Shown here piece after piece: positions 1 to 8,067 of a stretch of 64,000 nucleotides of DNA. The stretch lies in assembly GCF_042682545.1 (NCBI RefSeq), contig NZ_JBHUHQ010000009.1; one strand, written 5' to 3'. This DNA comes from Ornithinibacillus salinisoli. Its GTDB lineage: Bacteria; Bacillota; Bacilli; Bacillales; Amphibacillaceae. Below the pieces are notes generated by a model. It searched no databases and was not told the origin of the DNA. It saw only the letters and a program-made list of their open reading frames with translations. A program made the position numbers and the translations under genes. Positions within the stretch are counted from its first letter, which is position 1; the number at the start of each line of letters is the position of its first letter.

Positions 1-257
1 ATATCTAGTGTCTAAGAAGAATCATTAGTATTTTTTCTGGATCTCTTGGAAGTTACCAGAATTTTAATGGACAAGAAGTGTTAAATCTTATCAAGCAAGA
101 ACTGTTACATTTAGTTTAGCAGTCACAACATTTTTTATTTTAATAAATAATTAATAGTTATATAAGAAAGTATTAACCTTTTACATCTAATATGATCCCA
201 TAAGCAATTCAAAAAATTAATTGCTTTTTAAAAAAATTTGAGAGGAAGGATGAAACG
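1..257. other. left edge, no supportable gene
   Basis: No complete gene is visible. An open frame without a start runs on the plus strand from 9 to its TAG at 117-119 and could be the tail of a decayed gene, because the same frame is already closed by a TAG at 6-8. The rest is AT-rich leader of the small gene that follows, with a good ribosome binding site (GAGAGGAAGG) at 240-249. Confidence 0.4.
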
Positions 258-470
258 ATGAGAACAATTGCCTTAGTATTATTAGGTTGGTTTGTTGGTA
301 ATCTCTTAGGCAGTGGAATGATAAAAATATGTCTAGTTTTATTTCATATAGATGTAACGAAAATACCTTTTGTTATTTTGATTCTCCCGTATCTTACTGC
401 TATTGGTTTAGCAATTGCTCTGCCCTTAATAGATAAAAAGAGAGTAAAGGAGGAAAGCTATAATGAGTAA
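258..470 (+). CDS. small membrane protein, 70 aa
   Basis: The family is not recognised. Two hydrophobic stretches (about residues 3-25 and 33-58) separated by a short polar turn suggest a two-helix inner-membrane protein with a charged C-terminus (KKRVKEES). The ATG follows a strong GAGAGGAAGG Shine-Dalgarno sequence. It overlaps the next small gene by 8 nt, so the two are almost certainly translated as one transcript. The function is unknown; the real coding status rests on the SD, the coupled overlap and the membrane composition. Confidence 0.6.
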   Translation: MRTIALVLLGWFVGNLLGSGMIKICLVLFHIDVTKIPFVILILPYLTAIGLAIALPLIDKKRVKEESYNE

Positions 471-624
471 AATGATAAAAGCTATTATAGGATTTATTAT
501 TGGTGGTTTGGTAGGGTTTTTGTTATTCGGCGACAGGGGAATAGGAATTGAAATAGAAAAACTAATTTTTGCTGTAGTTGGGGCCGGTATTGCTCTTTAT
601 TTAGACAATTTGAAAAATCGATGA
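463..624 (+). CDS. small membrane protein, 53 aa
   Basis: This gene starts inside the 3' end of the previous one, with AAAGGAGG at 447-454 as its SD (ATG at 463). The product has two hydrophobic segments, a glycine-rich one (residues about 7-24, containing GFIIGGLVGF) and a second (about 36-47), joined by a charged loop (DRGIGIEIEK). The overlap implies translational coupling, and the two tiny proteins may form one membrane complex. No homologue is recognised. Confidence 0.6.
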   Translation: MSKMIKAIIGFIIGGLVGFLLFGDRGIGIEIEKLIFAVVGAGIALYLDNLKNR

Positions 625-647
625 AAACATGCCTATATACAGTCATG

Positions 648-687
648 ATTGGTGCACCTGGTCCTCTGAAGACTGGGCAGCACCAAT
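648..687. other. inverted repeat after the small-protein pair
   Basis: ATTGGTGC and GCACCAAT form an 8-bp perfect stem around a 24-nt internal segment. There is no clear U-tract on the plus strand, so it is an RNA hairpin or operator rather than a standard terminator. It lies in the 230-nt gap before the permease genes; nothing else is recognised there. Confidence 0.35.
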
Positions 688-854
688 TATAATGTACAAA
701 GGTGAGATCCCTCCATTGTCACAGTGATCAATCATCAATGTAACTTGTTGATATAGTTAAAATTTACTAGATTTATTTTGACAAAAACAGTCTTTCAAGG
801 TAAGATAATTTTAATTTCATTCAATTCGAATAATTAAAACATTATTGGTGGTGG

Positions 855-1760
855 TTGCTTTTGGTATGGCAGGTCAGTAAAAATATACTAACCTTTCTTC
901 TCGTTTTAATAGGAATTATGCTCATTCTATTACTACCACGAGAAAGAGAGATTGAAGTGTTTCGTCCTACACACCAAGTTGCAGACTATCCGTTTACGAT
1001 GGAACTTTATAAAGAAAATATCAGTCAATTTATCGATCATTTTCAAACAAATAATGGATTTGGAACAACAAAAGCTGGAACGCCAATCATGGAGGAAATC
1101 CAAAGGTTCTTAGTGAGAAGCTTGAAGATTATTATTCCTGGGTTTATTTTGACGATGCTAATCGGTCCTCTAATAGGAGTTTTGCAATTTTACAATCGAA
1201 AAAGAAAACGAGGAAGAGTGCTTTCGTTTTTCTCCTGGATCTTCTCTTCTATACCAGACTTTTTCTTGTTTATATCCTGTCATTATTTGTTACTTGTGTT
1301 AATGCGTCATGGGTTACCTCGATTTAATATTTATAGTAATGATGACTGGTATAGCTTTATTATTCCTTTAGTAGCTATCATGATATTCCCGCTATCACAT
1401 ATGGTGAAGGTAACCTCCGTGGCGATGGAAAATGAAATGAGCGAAGAATATGTAAGAACGGTTTTATCAAAAGGTCTAACAAGGTATAAAGCGCTTGTTC
1501 ATATGGTATGGAATTGCTGGTCCACAATCATTAACCAGTCTCAATTAGTCATTATTTACATATTATCTAGTTTGCCGATCATTGAAAAACTATCCAATTA
1601 CAATGGAGCAGGTTATCAACTGTTGCAAAGCATATTAGAAGATGAAGATGTACGGGCGTTGGCATTTATGCTGCCATTGCTAGTAATAGTCTTCACGGTT
1701 ACGATTCTATCATTAGCAATGAAGTATTGGTTGGTGCCGAAGGGTGTGAGAGAGGCATGA
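855..1760 (+). CDS. ABC transporter permease, DppB/OppB-like
   Basis: Probable inner-membrane permease of a peptide/nickel-type ABC importer, 301 aa. It has an N-terminal helix, an extracytoplasmic loop of about 80 residues, and a block of helices from about residue 90. The coupling (EAA-type) loop is readable near residues 195-215 (EEYVRTVLSKGLTRYKAL). The start is TTG at 855 behind a weak GGTGGTGG SD. The next gene begins in its stop codon (ATGA overlap), as expected for a permease pair. No ATPase or solute-binding protein gene lies nearby, so the partners must be elsewhere or lost. The sequence is divergent from standard DppB and the substrate cannot be assigned. Confidence 0.75.
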   Translation: MLLVWQVSKNILTFLLVLIGIMLILLLPREREIEVFRPTHQVADYPFTMELYKENISQFIDHFQTNNGFGTTKAGTPIMEEIQRFLVRSLKIIIPGFILTMLIGPLIGVLQFYNRKRKRGRVLSFFSWIFSSIPDFFLFISCHYLLLVLMRHGLPRFNIYSNDDWYSFIIPLVAIMIFPLSHMVKVTSVAMENEMSEEYVRTVLSKGLTRYKALVHMVWNCWSTIINQSQLVIIYILSSLPIIEKLSNYNGAGYQLLQSILEDEDVRALAFMLPLLVIVFTVTILSLAMKYWLVPKGVREA

Positions 1761-2674
1761 GGAAAGGAATATATTACATCAAAAATAATTTCATATTCTG
1801 CTTTGGTCTACTACTGTTGATTTTCCTTTTCTTTATGGCGTTCTTTGGGCAATACTTACCATTTATTGATGAAGATTTGGAGAAAATAGATTTTGTTATG
1901 ACAGAAGGTAGTCTTTCAGTAGCACCTTTTGAACCTTCTAAAGAGCATCTTTTAGGAACAGACCGGGAAGGTAGGGATATGCTAAGTCTAATAGTGATGG
2001 GAGCAAAAGAAACTTTACTCATTGTAATTCTCGTTACACTGATTCGCTATCTTTTGGCTATTCCTCTTTCCTATTTAGCGCATAAAAAGTTTTTAGGTGC
2101 GAATGTATTTTTAAAGGGTTTGAATCAATTTTTTTCATATGTACCGACGATAATAATGGTTGTGTTACTTGCTACACTACCTCCTTTTTTATTTTCAGAT
2201 ACAAGACCCTATTTATTAATACTGATTATTGCTTTTGTTGAAGTGGGTAGAGCAGCAGAGATGATCAAAGTGGATTTGGATGAGATTGCTTCGAAAGAAT
2301 TCATTCAGAGTGGGCTGGCAGTGGGAGCAAACTCTTTTACGTTATTAAAATCATACTACTTACCATTTCTTTATGGAAAAGTATCTGTTTATTTCATCTC
2401 TGATATCAGTAAAGTTATGTTTTTATTAGGTCAGTTAGGACTCATTGGAATATTTATTTCACAGGATCTTATTCAAGTAGAGATTGGCGTCTTTGAAATG
2501 AGAAATGATTCCATATCTTGGCCGATGCTGCTCATGAATTCTACGCTTGATATACGTGGTCCAATTTGGATTCCGTTTTGGTCAGCGTTTGCTATGACCC
2601 TAACCATATTTACGTTTAATTTAATTGCTCATGGAATACAAAACCTACCTAAAAAGAAAGACTCCTATATTTAA
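1757..2674 (+). CDS. ABC transporter permease, DppC/OppC-like
   Basis: Second permease of the pair, 305 aa from ATG 1757, which overlaps the upstream stop codon (ATGA) and follows GTGAGAGAGG. An upstream in-frame ATG at 1727 exists but lies inside the partner gene. The N-terminal helix is followed by an extracytoplasmic segment containing HLLGTDREGRDM, the DppC/OppC hallmark (LGTDxxGRD), and then the permease domain with a coupling loop near residues 185-205 (SKEFIQSGLAVGANSF). Together with the upstream gene it would make the heterodimeric membrane channel. It is followed by a strong terminator, so the operon appears to hold only the two permeases. Confidence 0.8.
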   Translation: MRKGIYYIKNNFIFCFGLLLLIFLFFMAFFGQYLPFIDEDLEKIDFVMTEGSLSVAPFEPSKEHLLGTDREGRDMLSLIVMGAKETLLIVILVTLIRYLLAIPLSYLAHKKFLGANVFLKGLNQFFSYVPTIIMVVLLATLPPFLFSDTRPYLLILIIAFVEVGRAAEMIKVDLDEIASKEFIQSGLAVGANSFTLLKSYYLPFLYGKVSVYFISDISKVMFLLGQLGLIGIFISQDLIQVEIGVFEMRNDSISWPMLLMNSTLDIRGPIWIPFWSAFAMTLTIFTFNLIAHGIQNLPKKKDSYI

Positions 2675-2725
2675 TTTATGATGGGTATTAACTAGTAGCA
2701 ATATTATTTACACGTATTAAAAGAA

Positions 2726-2760
2726 TCGCCAATCCGGGTCGGGTTGGCGATAACTTTTTT
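2726..2760 (+). terminator. rho-independent terminator of the permease pair
   Basis: Stem TCGCCAATCC/GGTTGGCGA (one bulge) followed by TAACTTTTTT. It lies between convergent genes, and the reverse strand also ends in a T-rich stretch, so it probably serves both. Confidence 0.8.
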
Positions 2761-3667
2761 AACCATTAGATTGTATCTCTTGAACAATTTGTTCACATAT
2801 TTTGTGCGTAATAAAGGAGTCATCTATGGATGGATCAGGTTGCTTTTGATGTTGAACACAGTCTATAAAATGATCGATAAGTTGATAAAATCCGCGTTTA
2901 TACAGAGTTGGCACCCAATCATCAAATTTAGATATACGTATTTCTTTATGGTGAAAATGTGTGGTATCAACTAGGCGATCTACAACATATTTGTTAGTTC
3001 CAGTGTTATATTCAATGGTTTCTTCGGTCACCCCGCCATTTCTGTTCATTACGCCTAATGCAATACACCCATCTCCAATAAGCTGTACTACTAGCCGGTC
3101 AAGCTTATCCCCGGTTTGATGAAACGTAACGTGCACGTTATTTACTTCCGTGTCCATCAAGAAACGCAGTGTATCTACCACGTGAATAAAATCTTCCACC
3201 ACAAATCTTCTTGGAAAATCGGGAGCAGAAAATCTATTTTTCTGCATAATAATGAGATTTGGACTCCCTTGTTCCTTGAGATCTTTTACTCGAGGAATAA
3301 ACCTTCGATTAAATCCTACCATTGCAATTTTTCCAGTATCTTTAGCGAGTTTGACTATTTCTTCTGTTTCCTGGAAATTCAAGGATATCGGTTTATCAAT
3401 ATATGTGCTAATCCCATTTTCTAATAACCTTTTCGTAATTTCATAGTGAGCTTCTGTAGCAGTGCTCACAAATGCTGCATCAATGTTTTGTTCGATTAGT
3501 TCTTCCACAGTTTGAACCTTTTCTCTGATTCTATACTTTCTCGCTAACTGATTGAGGGTATCCGCATTTCGTGTGCAAAACACAAGTTCAATATCTTCTC
3601 TTTCTGAAAGTACAGGCAAGTAGGCTTTCTTTGCAATATCTCCCAATCCGATAATCCCTATTCTCAT
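2759..3667 (-). CDS. Gfo/Idh/MocA-family NAD(P)-dependent oxidoreductase
   Basis: Cytoplasmic dehydrogenase of 302 aa. The N-terminal Rossmann fold begins IGIIGLGDIAKKAYLPVL (GxGxxA-type dinucleotide motif, residues about 3-20). The family's EKP-like motif appears as IDKPISLN near residues 93-100, followed by GFNRRF, typical of the sugar/inositol dehydrogenase group. The C-terminal half should be the alpha/beta substrate domain. It is transcribed alone, convergent with the permease genes. The substrate is unknown; members act on sugars, inositols or amino-sugars. The start ATG lies at the inner end of a divergent AT-rich gap. Confidence 0.85.
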   Translation of the reverse strand: MRIGIIGLGDIAKKAYLPVLSEREDIELVFCTRNADTLNQLARKYRIREKVQTVEELIEQNIDAAFVSTATEAHYEITKRLLENGISTYIDKPISLNFQETEEIVKLAKDTGKIAMVGFNRRFIPRVKDLKEQGSPNLIIMQKNRFSAPDFPRRFVVEDFIHVVDTLRFLMDTEVNNVHVTFHQTGDKLDRLVVQLIGDGCIALGVMNRNGGVTEETIEYNTGTNKYVVDRLVDTTHFHHKEIRISKFDDWVPTLYKRGFYQLIDHFIDCVQHQKQPDPSIDDSFITHKICEQIVQEIQSNG

Positions 3668-3741
3668 GAAACCGCTCCATTCATTTAAATAATTATTATC
3701 TTATCAATGATGGGAGGTAAACACAAAAATCTCTTATTATT

Positions 3742-5067
3742 CTACAATGGTTTAAAATCCATACGATGATCTGTGGCTTGAGCAAGTAATTCTAGTTTTT
3801 CATTAATATAACGATTATCTAATGATAGTAATGATTCTTTGTCGATTCCTTCCACAATGTATTCGGTAAATTCCCAAACGATTTCCTTAACCTCCTTTGA
3901 GTTGCTTTCCGCAATAATTGTCAATGCTTTAATTCCTGCAGAAAGTACAGATATATCATGAAAACCGCTTTGGCGAATTTGGTAAAAGCATTGATAAAGA
4001 TAGTCCGAAAAGTTGGGTTGCTTATAAATTACCCGTAAGTTCCGTTGCTTATCATTATGAAATGACCTGGGTAAATGTTTCTTACCTAATTTTGTTAAAA
4101 TCTTTCCCAGGTTATCAATGCAGTTAATAGCTGTATTAGGATCGTTTATACCGGGAGATAATGCTCGTAACGCAATTTCAACAATCTTTGTTAGTCCAGT
4201 TTCAATATCGTTATAAGCAGCCTGTTTCGTTCCAATGGTTACAAATCTTTCATAATTATCTTGGACATTACTATCTCCAAATGTCCACAGTGAAAGGAGT
4301 GGTGTGTCTGGATCCACATAATCATTAATTCGCTTTTCAATACGGATAATACTTTCATCCTTACTAGCTTGTCCTACCATTCCCTTTACATCAATATCCT
4401 GTATATAGCCTGCCTTTTTTACAGTAATAGGTCTTGGTTTTATCTGCTTAATTTCTTCACTTTCCCAATCATCCCAAGGTGCATCTTTATTTACATTTTC
4501 CACATCTTTTAGGTCATTATTAATTTTTTTGATTGTGTCCAATGTAATGTTATGAATTAAGTTACTCACCTGTATCCAGCTTGTAACATGGTGAATAAAG
4601 AAAACGAAAACGATCAAACAAATAATTGCAATAATGATAGCAAAAAAAGGGACAATGAATTGATTTACTTCAACCGTCTCACGCAAGAGTAATAATAAAA
4701 GTAGAGAATAAATAATTCCTCCGACAAAAATACCAAGGACACGCTGTGTATGGTGATCTCTAATGAAGTTTTGTAACGTCCTTGGAGAGAATTCAGATAG
4801 ATATGTAGTTAATACGACAAGAATGGTAGAGAAAGTAATGGTCGTCATCGTTAGAAGTGAAGCGGAAATAGAGCTGAGTATTGTTTGAGCCAGATCGATA
4901 TCGGCAAAAAGCATGGATGGAATAGCCGAATAAATGGCATTGAATTTTAAAATGAATGCATCCAGTTTAGTGCTTAGAAATGCTAGAACCGCTGCAATCA
5001 AACCATATACACTAGGTAAATACCAAAAGCTAGAACGAATTCGGAACATGAAATTTTTAAATGCCAA
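3742..5067 (-). CDS. DUF2254 family predicted membrane protein
   Basis: Protein of 441 aa with four hydrophobic segments in the first 175 residues (about 17-37, 55-80, 105-130, 135-165), then a long soluble C-terminal region. The region around residues 290-310 holds LRALSPGINDPNTAINC, the conserved block of DUF2254 proteins, on which the assignment rests. The function of the family is not established; an ion-conducting or ion-sensing membrane role is speculative. It is a single gene, with a promoter region that contains the tandem repeat described below. Confidence 0.8.
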   Translation of the reverse strand: MAFKNFMFRIRSSFWYLPSVYGLIAAVLAFLSTKLDAFILKFNAIYSAIPSMLFADIDLAQTILSSISASLLTMTTITFSTILVVLTTYLSEFSPRTLQNFIRDHHTQRVLGIFVGGIIYSLLLLLLLRETVEVNQFIVPFFAIIIAIICLIVFVFFIHHVTSWIQVSNLIHNITLDTIKKINNDLKDVENVNKDAPWDDWESEEIKQIKPRPITVKKAGYIQDIDVKGMVGQASKDESIIRIEKRINDYVDPDTPLLSLWTFGDSNVQDNYERFVTIGTKQAAYNDIETGLTKIVEIALRALSPGINDPNTAINCIDNLGKILTKLGKKHLPRSFHNDKQRNLRVIYKQPNFSDYLYQCFYQIRQSGFHDISVLSAGIKALTIIAESNSKEVKEIVWEFTEYIVEGIDKESLLSLDNRYINEKLELLAQATDHRMDFKPL

Positions 5068-5234
5068 ATGAATTCACCACCATTCATGCTTATTTTTCAC
5101 AGGTTACATATGATTTATTCTAATGACCGAGTTTTAAACGGTAGCTAATTTTAACGTTTTCCTCTTTTAATCTTATTGAATCAAGTGCCACAAACCCACT
5201 CCGGCAGAAAAACACGCTTTAGCTTCCAGTAGCG

Positions 5235-5350
5235 ATTCGCTCATAAAATAAAATATTCGCTCAGAACCAGCAGCAATTCGCTCATAAAATGAAATATTCG
5301 CTCAGAACCAGCAACGATTCGCTCATAAATAAAAATATTCGCTCACAAGC
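5235..5350. repeat. 41-bp tandem repeat carrying TTCGCTC units
   Basis: ATTCGCTC recurs at 5235, 5276 and 5317, an exact 41-nt period, and each unit also carries a second TATTCGCTCA about 21 nt further on. About 2.7 copies are present. The reverse complement of the core is GAGCGAAT, which recurs in another intergenic region at 21352-21406. The repeat occupies the 442-nt gap between the DUF2254 gene and the TerC gene; no gene was found in that gap. Confidence 0.85.
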
Positions 5351-5509
5351 AACAATTCAATCGATCTTTTTAGGTAAATAAAAAAGTAATGTAACCACTC
5401 ACGAAAACATAGGTTTATTAGTAGTCAAAAAAAATTATCCATCTTTTCTTTTGGACAAGCTATTGCCAAATTAATGTCATAAAAGTGATAAGGGAAATGA
5501 GAGTGGGGG

Positions 5510-6166
5510 ATGACCTTGGATTTTTTTGAGCCTTTAGTTAAGATTCTATTAATAAACTTAATTCTAAGTGGCGATAACGCAGTAGTAATAGCTATGGCAA
5601 GTCGAAACCTGCCAGATAAGTTAAAGAAAAAGGCGGTACTGTGGGGAACGATTGGAGCAGTTGGATTCAGAATTGTATTTACGTTACTTGTGATTTACTT
5701 GTTAAAGCTACCTTTTATTCATTTGATCGGTGGAATACTTCTTTTAATTGTTTCCTATAAATTATTAGTGGACAACCATGGGGAAGAAAATAATATTAAG
5801 GTTGGTAGTACGCTTAAGGATGCCATCATCATTATTATCTTTGCTGATTTACTAATGAGCTTAGACAATGTTTTAGCTATTGTAGCTGTTTCTAATAATG
5901 ATATCCTTCTAGTTATGCTTGGAATAATTCTTAGTATTCCTATTATCCTTTTTGCAAGCCAGTATATACTTCGTTTGATGGATAAATACTCCTTTATTAT
6001 TTATCTCGGTGCAGCACTTCTTGCATGGACGGCAGGTGAGATGATCGTAAAAGAAAAAATTGTACATCAATATATTACTTCATATCCACTGTTAGAGGTT
6101 GTTTTCTTGGCTAGTATCGTCCTTTTTGTTATTACGATTGGTAAGTATAAAAGAAAACATACTTAG
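5510..6166 (+). CDS. TerC family integral membrane protein, YjbE-like
   Basis: Protein of 218 aa with about seven hydrophobic segments. The two diagnostic acidic membrane motifs are LILSGDNAVVIAMA (residues about 17-30) and DLLMSLDNVLAIVAV (about 112-126), shared by TerC/YjbE/YkoY proteins, which are linked to metal-ion (Mn) export or tellurium resistance. The ATG at 5510 directly abuts GGGGG, whereas TTG at 5516 sits 6 nt from it and would give a start MDFFEP; the latter may be the true start. No yybP-ykoY manganese riboswitch was found upstream. Confidence 0.85.
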   Translation: MTLDFFEPLVKILLINLILSGDNAVVIAMASRNLPDKLKKKAVLWGTIGAVGFRIVFTLLVIYLLKLPFIHLIGGILLLIVSYKLLVDNHGEENNIKVGSTLKDAIIIIIFADLLMSLDNVLAIVAVSNNDILLVMLGIILSIPIILFASQYILRLMDKYSFIIYLGAALLAWTAGEMIVKEKIVHQYITSYPLLEVVFLASIVLFVITIGKYKRKHT

Positions 6167-6167
6167 C

Positions 6168-6893
6168 CTAGTGTCGAATATTAGGGATGTTAGGTGTGGT
6201 CTCGTTTTTTAATGAAATCTGTAATTGTAAATGTCGGTTAATTGACGCATAGAATACATCTTTTTTATCTTTTATTCCTAGTGCGGAAAGTTGTTGTTCT
6301 AACCATTCGTCATTTAGATGAAATTGTTCAAGCACTGTAGAATAAATGTTTCCTTCTATTATAACAGGAAAAGTAATGGTAGAGGATTTGTTTGGAATAT
6401 TCATGTCCTCTACAGTTACTGGGTTCTTTCCTGGCTTTTTTAAAACACTTAATGATCCATTTGACTCTATTATAGCGGTTTCTACTTCCGCAATATCAAA
6501 TACATTCTTTTCTCGTAACATTTGAAGAATGTTATCGATGGAATATCGGATTTTCTTTATGTTTTGATCTAGTAGTTTGCCATTGTAAATAACTATAGTC
6601 GGTTCAAAAGTGATGAGTTTTCCAATGGTTCGGTTGGAAATTTTCCACTTACTAACAAGGCGTTGAAATACTCCTAAAGAAATAATTGCTGCAGCTGTTG
6701 GGAGGTGGTGAATGTTCGGGTCAGCTATATCTGCACCAACAACTGCACCGAGTGTTAAGACGATTAAAAAATCAAATATTGGTAACTCTCCTATTGCACG
6801 CTTCCCCATATATAAGGTGACAAATAATAGTAACGGTAAAATAGTTGCTATTCTTCCTAACGTAACACCTATTTCTTTTATCGTTTCATACAT
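6168..6893 (-). CDS. DUF421 (YetF-type) membrane protein
   Basis: Protein of 241 aa from ATG 6893, chosen because it has a GTAGGG SD and because a longer TTG-initiated frame from 6998 would begin inside the terminator of the upstream gene. Three N-terminal hydrophobic segments are followed by a soluble domain with FDIAEVETAIIESNGSLSVL near residues 125-145, the conserved YetF/YrbG-like core. The family is membrane-bound with a cytoplasmic domain; its role is unclear. A second DUF421 gene lies at 17040-17723, so the chromosome carries at least two paralogues. Convergent with the TerC gene. Confidence 0.85.
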   Translation of the reverse strand: MYETIKEIGVTLGRIATILPLLLFVTLYMGKRAIGELPIFDFLIVLTLGAVVGADIADPNIHHLPTAAAIISLGVFQRLVSKWKISNRTIGKLITFEPTIVIYNGKLLDQNIKKIRYSIDNILQMLREKNVFDIAEVETAIIESNGSLSVLKKPGKNPVTVEDMNIPNKSSTITFPVIIEGNIYSTVLEQFHLNDEWLEQQLSALGIKDKKDVFYASINRHLQLQISLKNETTPNIPNIRH

Positions 6894-6980
6894 TAGCTTT
6901 GCCCTACTTCCCAATCGCGTTTCTAATATTATTTTTAACTGAAGTAGAACTATACATAAATTCCGTCGATTCATGTATGT

Positions 6981-7019
6981 AAAAAAACTGACCAACAATA
7001 TTTTCTTGTTTGATCAGTC
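6981..7019 (-). terminator. terminator of the FtsZ-like gene
   Basis: On the minus strand CTGATCAAACAA and TTGTTGGTCAG pair around GAAAATA and are followed by TTTTTTT. It sits directly after the FtsZ-like stop codon and before the ATG of the DUF421 gene, so the two genes are separately terminated. Confidence 0.75.
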
Positions 7020-7865
7020 TTAAAAATTAACTTTTTTCTTACCGCCTTCTGAATAGTTTTGCCATTTTTTGAATAGCTCCTTGTATTTTGGCATTTTTTT
7101 ATCTACAACTGGTGTAACAACTGGGTCTTTGATGCCATTTACAAGCAACGTAATTATAAATTGTTGACCAGGTTCATCAATAAAGTACGATCCTAATTTA
7201 AACAGATCTGCTTTAGAAAATAAGTCGTTAAGCCGTAAGTTGATTTGACGGAAAGCTTCCATATCTACATCTCTCGTATATCCAATATTGATTATTAATT
7301 GCTCCCCGTCTGTAAAATCCTCTGGTAAATATGGAGTAGAGATTAAGTATTTCAGTGGTTCATCAAAGGAATCTCCCTCAATAGTATGTAGAAAAAGTGG
7401 TCCCTTTTTCCTTTTTATAAATGTATCGATATCTTGGAAATCGATATTAATTTCACCTGTCTGTTCTACCATTTCCCGTAGTGTATGAATCGTACGTTCC
7501 TCAATAGCATTGAAGGTAAGATTGGCTTCACGAATGCTTGTAGTTGATTCAATTGTTTCCATTAAGGCATCACTATCAAAAAATATAACAGCATCACAAA
7601 TTTCTTTCATTTGGAAATATTGCTCCGTTGCAGTTTGAAATCTTTTTTTTCCTTCAAATCGGAATGGAAAGCGGAATATACCAATTAAAAGTGCTTTTCT
7701 CTCCTTTAATACTTGTAACTTTCGACTAAGATCCTCGGTTTCACTAGAGTTTCCTCCTATAAATCTATAAAAACACAATTCTTCTCTTTGAAGGTCTGCA
7801 ATAACAGACTGTTCCCTATCGGAAAAGTCGGTATCCATTTTGAATAAACTAAAATTTATCGCCAT
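7020..7865 (-). CDS. divergent FtsZ-like protein lacking the N-terminal nucleotide pocket
   Basis: Protein of 281 aa against roughly 380 for bacillar FtsZ. From residue 57 it aligns by eye with FtsZ: KALLIGIFRFPFRFEGKKR (57-75) matches the LTVGVVTRPFTFEGRKR strand, and GEINIDFQDID (137-147) preserves the T7 synergy loop GxxNxDFxD, including both acidic residues (D142, D145). The region before it is only about 56 residues; the tubulin signature GGGTGTG is reduced to FIGGNSS (35-41), and the first ~85 residues of FtsZ with the T1-T3 nucleotide loops are missing. The C-terminus lacks the FtsZ tail peptide that binds FtsA/SepF. A good SD (GGGAGAGAC) precedes the ATG. Inference: it cannot hold GTP, but could dock on an FtsZ subunit through the T7 face. 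It is monocistronic and divergent from aprX. Confidence 0.75.
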   Translation of the reverse strand: MAINFSLFKMDTDFSDREQSVIADLQREELCFYRFIGGNSSETEDLSRKLQVLKERKALLIGIFRFPFRFEGKKRFQTATEQYFQMKEICDAVIFFDSDALMETIESTTSIREANLTFNAIEERTIHTLREMVEQTGEINIDFQDIDTFIKRKKGPLFLHTIEGDSFDEPLKYLISTPYLPEDFTDGEQLIINIGYTRDVDMEAFRQINLRLNDLFSKADLFKLGSYFIDEPGQQFIITLLVNGIKDPVVTPVVDKKMPKYKELFKKWQNYSEGGKKKVNF

Positions 7866-8067
7866 AATGTCTCTCCCAACTCTGCTTTTTCATCATTATA
7901 TCGGATATATCTCATAAAACTTGTCAGATTATGTTGAGAAAATCAACTAGTTTTGTTGAAAGACAGGGTCTGTTAGATCAATTTCTCCAAATAGGGAACA
8001 AACACCGTTTCTTCTCCTAGCCTTTTTCATAGATTATCAGTATCTCATAGAAAAGGAGGAGAAATAG

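Noticed and set aside
2744..2974. Plus-strand frame opposite the dehydrogenase end
   Set aside because: No SD; starts in the terminator hairpin and overlaps a clear gene on the other strand.
5235..5350. CRISPR array
   Set aside because: Repeats and intervening sequence are equally conserved with a 41-nt period; there are no unique spacers and no cas genes.
5380..5509. Possible yybP-ykoY manganese riboswitch before the TerC gene
   Set aside because: The conserved sequence blocks of that aptamer are not found.
6894..6998. Longer N-terminus for the DUF421 protein from TTG 6998
   Set aside because: It begins inside the terminator of the FtsZ-like gene and has no SD; ATG 6893 does.
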